Shown piece by piece: positions 5,664-6,337 of a stretch of DNA of 6,337 bases. This DNA is from Parachlamydia sp. GTDB taxonomy: Bacteria; Chlamydiota; Chlamydiia; Chlamydiales; Parachlamydiaceae. The DNA lies in NCBI GenBank assembly GCA_021298935.1, contig JAJTHR010000271.1:1-6337 (forward strand), written 5' to 3'. Under the pieces are notes generated by a model. That model saw only the letters and a list, made by a program, of their open reading frames with translations. It was not told the origin of the DNA and did not search any database. The position numbers and the translations under genes were made by a program. How positions within the stretch are numbered: the stretch's first letter is position 1; each line of letters opens with the position of its first letter.

Positions 5664-6221
5664 ATGAACGAAAAAAAAAAATCCAATCAAAAAGCTCTCA
5701 TCCTGGTTGAAAACTTATATGATGAAATGGAGGTTTTTTACCCTCTGTACCGCCTGGCAGAAGAAGGGATTGTAGTAGCTATCGTTGGCCCTAAAGCTGA
5801 AGAAATTTATACAAGCAAGCATGGAATGCCATGCACCGCACAAATCTCTATTACTGATGTCAAAGAGCATGAATATGACGCTCTCATCATCCCTGGGGGT
5901 TATGCTCCTGATAAATTACGCCGCGATCCAAAAGTCTTGGAACTCGTCCAAAAATTTCATCAAAAAGAAAAGCCGATCGCTTTCATCTGTCATGCAGGCT
6001 GGGTCCCCATTTCTGCTAAAATTCTGAAAGGTGTCAAATGCACGTCTGCTGAGGCTATTAAGGATGATCTAATAAATGCCGGGGCCGAATGGGTGAATGA
6101 ACCTGTTGTGCGTGATCGCCATATTATCTCCAGCCGCAAGCCCGCCGATCTGCCCGAATTTTGCCGCGTGCTGATTCAAGCCCTGCATCCAAAACGGCCG
6201 GAAAGAACCGTGCTTGTGTAA
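5664..6221 (+). CDS. DJ-1/PfpI family protein (glutamine amidotransferase-like fold)
   Basis: 185 residues, full length for the family. The nucleophile elbow is FICHAGW with Cys109 followed by His110. Glu16 in LVENLYDEME is the conserved acidic residue that activates the Cys. DALIIPGGYAPDKLRRD (72-88) is the usual PGGxAPDxLR block, and SSRKPADLPEF (156-166) is the typical C-terminal S-R-x-P-x-D-L-P-F signature of the PfpI/YhbO branch. Members have been reported as cysteine peptidases, or as glyoxalase or deglycase-type stress proteins acting on methylglyoxal damage. The last role would suit a gene beside an aldolase, since triose phosphates generate methylglyoxal, but that is inference. AAGGGA about eight bases upstream supports the ATG. 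It is in the aldolase operon (11-base gap), and the next gene starts one base after its stop. No signal peptide. Confidence 0.92.
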   Translation: MNEKKKSNQKALILVENLYDEMEVFYPLYRLAEEGIVVAIVGPKAEEIYTSKHGMPCTAQISITDVKEHEYDALIIPGGYAPDKLRRDPKVLELVQKFHQKEKPIAFICHAGWVPISAKILKGVKCTSAEAIKDDLINAGAEWVNEPVVRDRHIISSRKPADLPEFCRVLIQALHPKRPERTVLV

Positions 6222-6222
6222 A

Positions 6223-6337
6223 ATGGAAAACAGTATAAACGTTGTTTCTCTTGTACGGAAATTCGGGCACATGGGGTCGGCAGCCATTCTAGATGCGAAG
6301 ACGTCCCATTTTACGGTAAGCGGCATTGAAGGGTTGA
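6223..6337 (+). CDS. Start of an unidentified gene, possibly DUF2156-like (partial)
   Basis: The ATG at 6223 lies one base after the PfpI-like stop, and the frame stays open for 38 codons to the window edge, so this is very likely the next gene of the operon. The visible part is MENSINVVSLVRKFGHMGSA, then AILDAKTSHFTVSGIEGL. A pattern of an N-terminal xxRKxG, a short hydrophobic segment, and a His-Phe before a Gly-rich turn is seen at the start of DUF2156 domains (related to phosphatidylglycerol lysyltransferase C-terminal domains). With only 38 residues this is a weak guess, and the gene should be treated as unknown. No separate promoter or strong ribosome site is seen, suggesting translation coupled to the gene before it. 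Confidence 0.55.
   Translation, partial: MENSINVVSLVRKFGHMGSAAILDAKTSHFTVSGIEGL

Noticed and set aside
1..6337. CRISPR array, tRNA or rRNA genes.
   Set aside because: No regularly spaced direct repeats and no recognisable tRNA cloverleaf or rRNA core sequence were seen on either strand.

Overview
The window looks like a chromosomal segment of an amoeba- or protist-associated intracellular bacterium. My best guess is an environmental chlamydia (Parachlamydiales); Legionella-like lineages are the main alternative. The reasons are a eukaryotic-type F-box gene, a neighbouring gene that reads like a secreted effector (Ser/Thr-rich N-terminus, proline run), and a DhnA/FbaB-type class I aldolase of the kind chlamydiae carry. 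This assignment is inference; nothing in the window fixes the taxon.

Layout from left to right. Positions 19-91 hold a long imperfect palindrome. A minus-strand serine hydrolase of the beta-lactamase/penicillin-binding family (117-920) has a plausible signal peptide, SxxK and YxN, but stops before the third active-site motif, so it is probably a broken gene. From 1017 a plus-strand operon begins. A ROK sugar kinase (1017-1988) overlaps by 11 bases the start of a HAD-like hydrolase gene (from 1978), followed by a class I fructose-bisphosphate aldolase (4603-5652), a DJ-1/PfpI protein (5664-6221) and the start of a further gene (6223 to the window edge).

The main discovery is that the HAD gene is split. 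Its first 58 codons (1978-2154) and its last ~86-96 codons (within 4316-4606) lie about 2.2 kb apart, and a middle piece of roughly 60 codons appears to be missing. Between them sits a visibly AT-rich cassette of two divergent genes: a minus-strand F-box protein (2147-2929) and a plus-strand 400-residue protein with a Ser-rich, polyproline N-terminal part (3113-4315). They share a 183-base AT-rich intergenic region with plausible promoters facing both ways. One hand-counted 60-base line inside the F-box gene is about 22% GC and one inside the 400-residue gene about 32%, against about 60% in a line of the kinase and 43% in a line of the aldolase.

How it fits together: the original operon joined sugar phosphorylation, a sugar-phosphate-type phosphatase and triose/hexose interconversion, with tight start/stop overlaps (11 bases kinase/HAD, 4 bases HAD/aldolase). 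The cassette separated kinase from aldolase. No terminator is visible between the 400-residue gene and the aldolase, so aldolase transcription may now come from the putative effector promoter. The retained 3' end of the HAD gene contains the aldolase's ribosome binding site, which may be why it persists.
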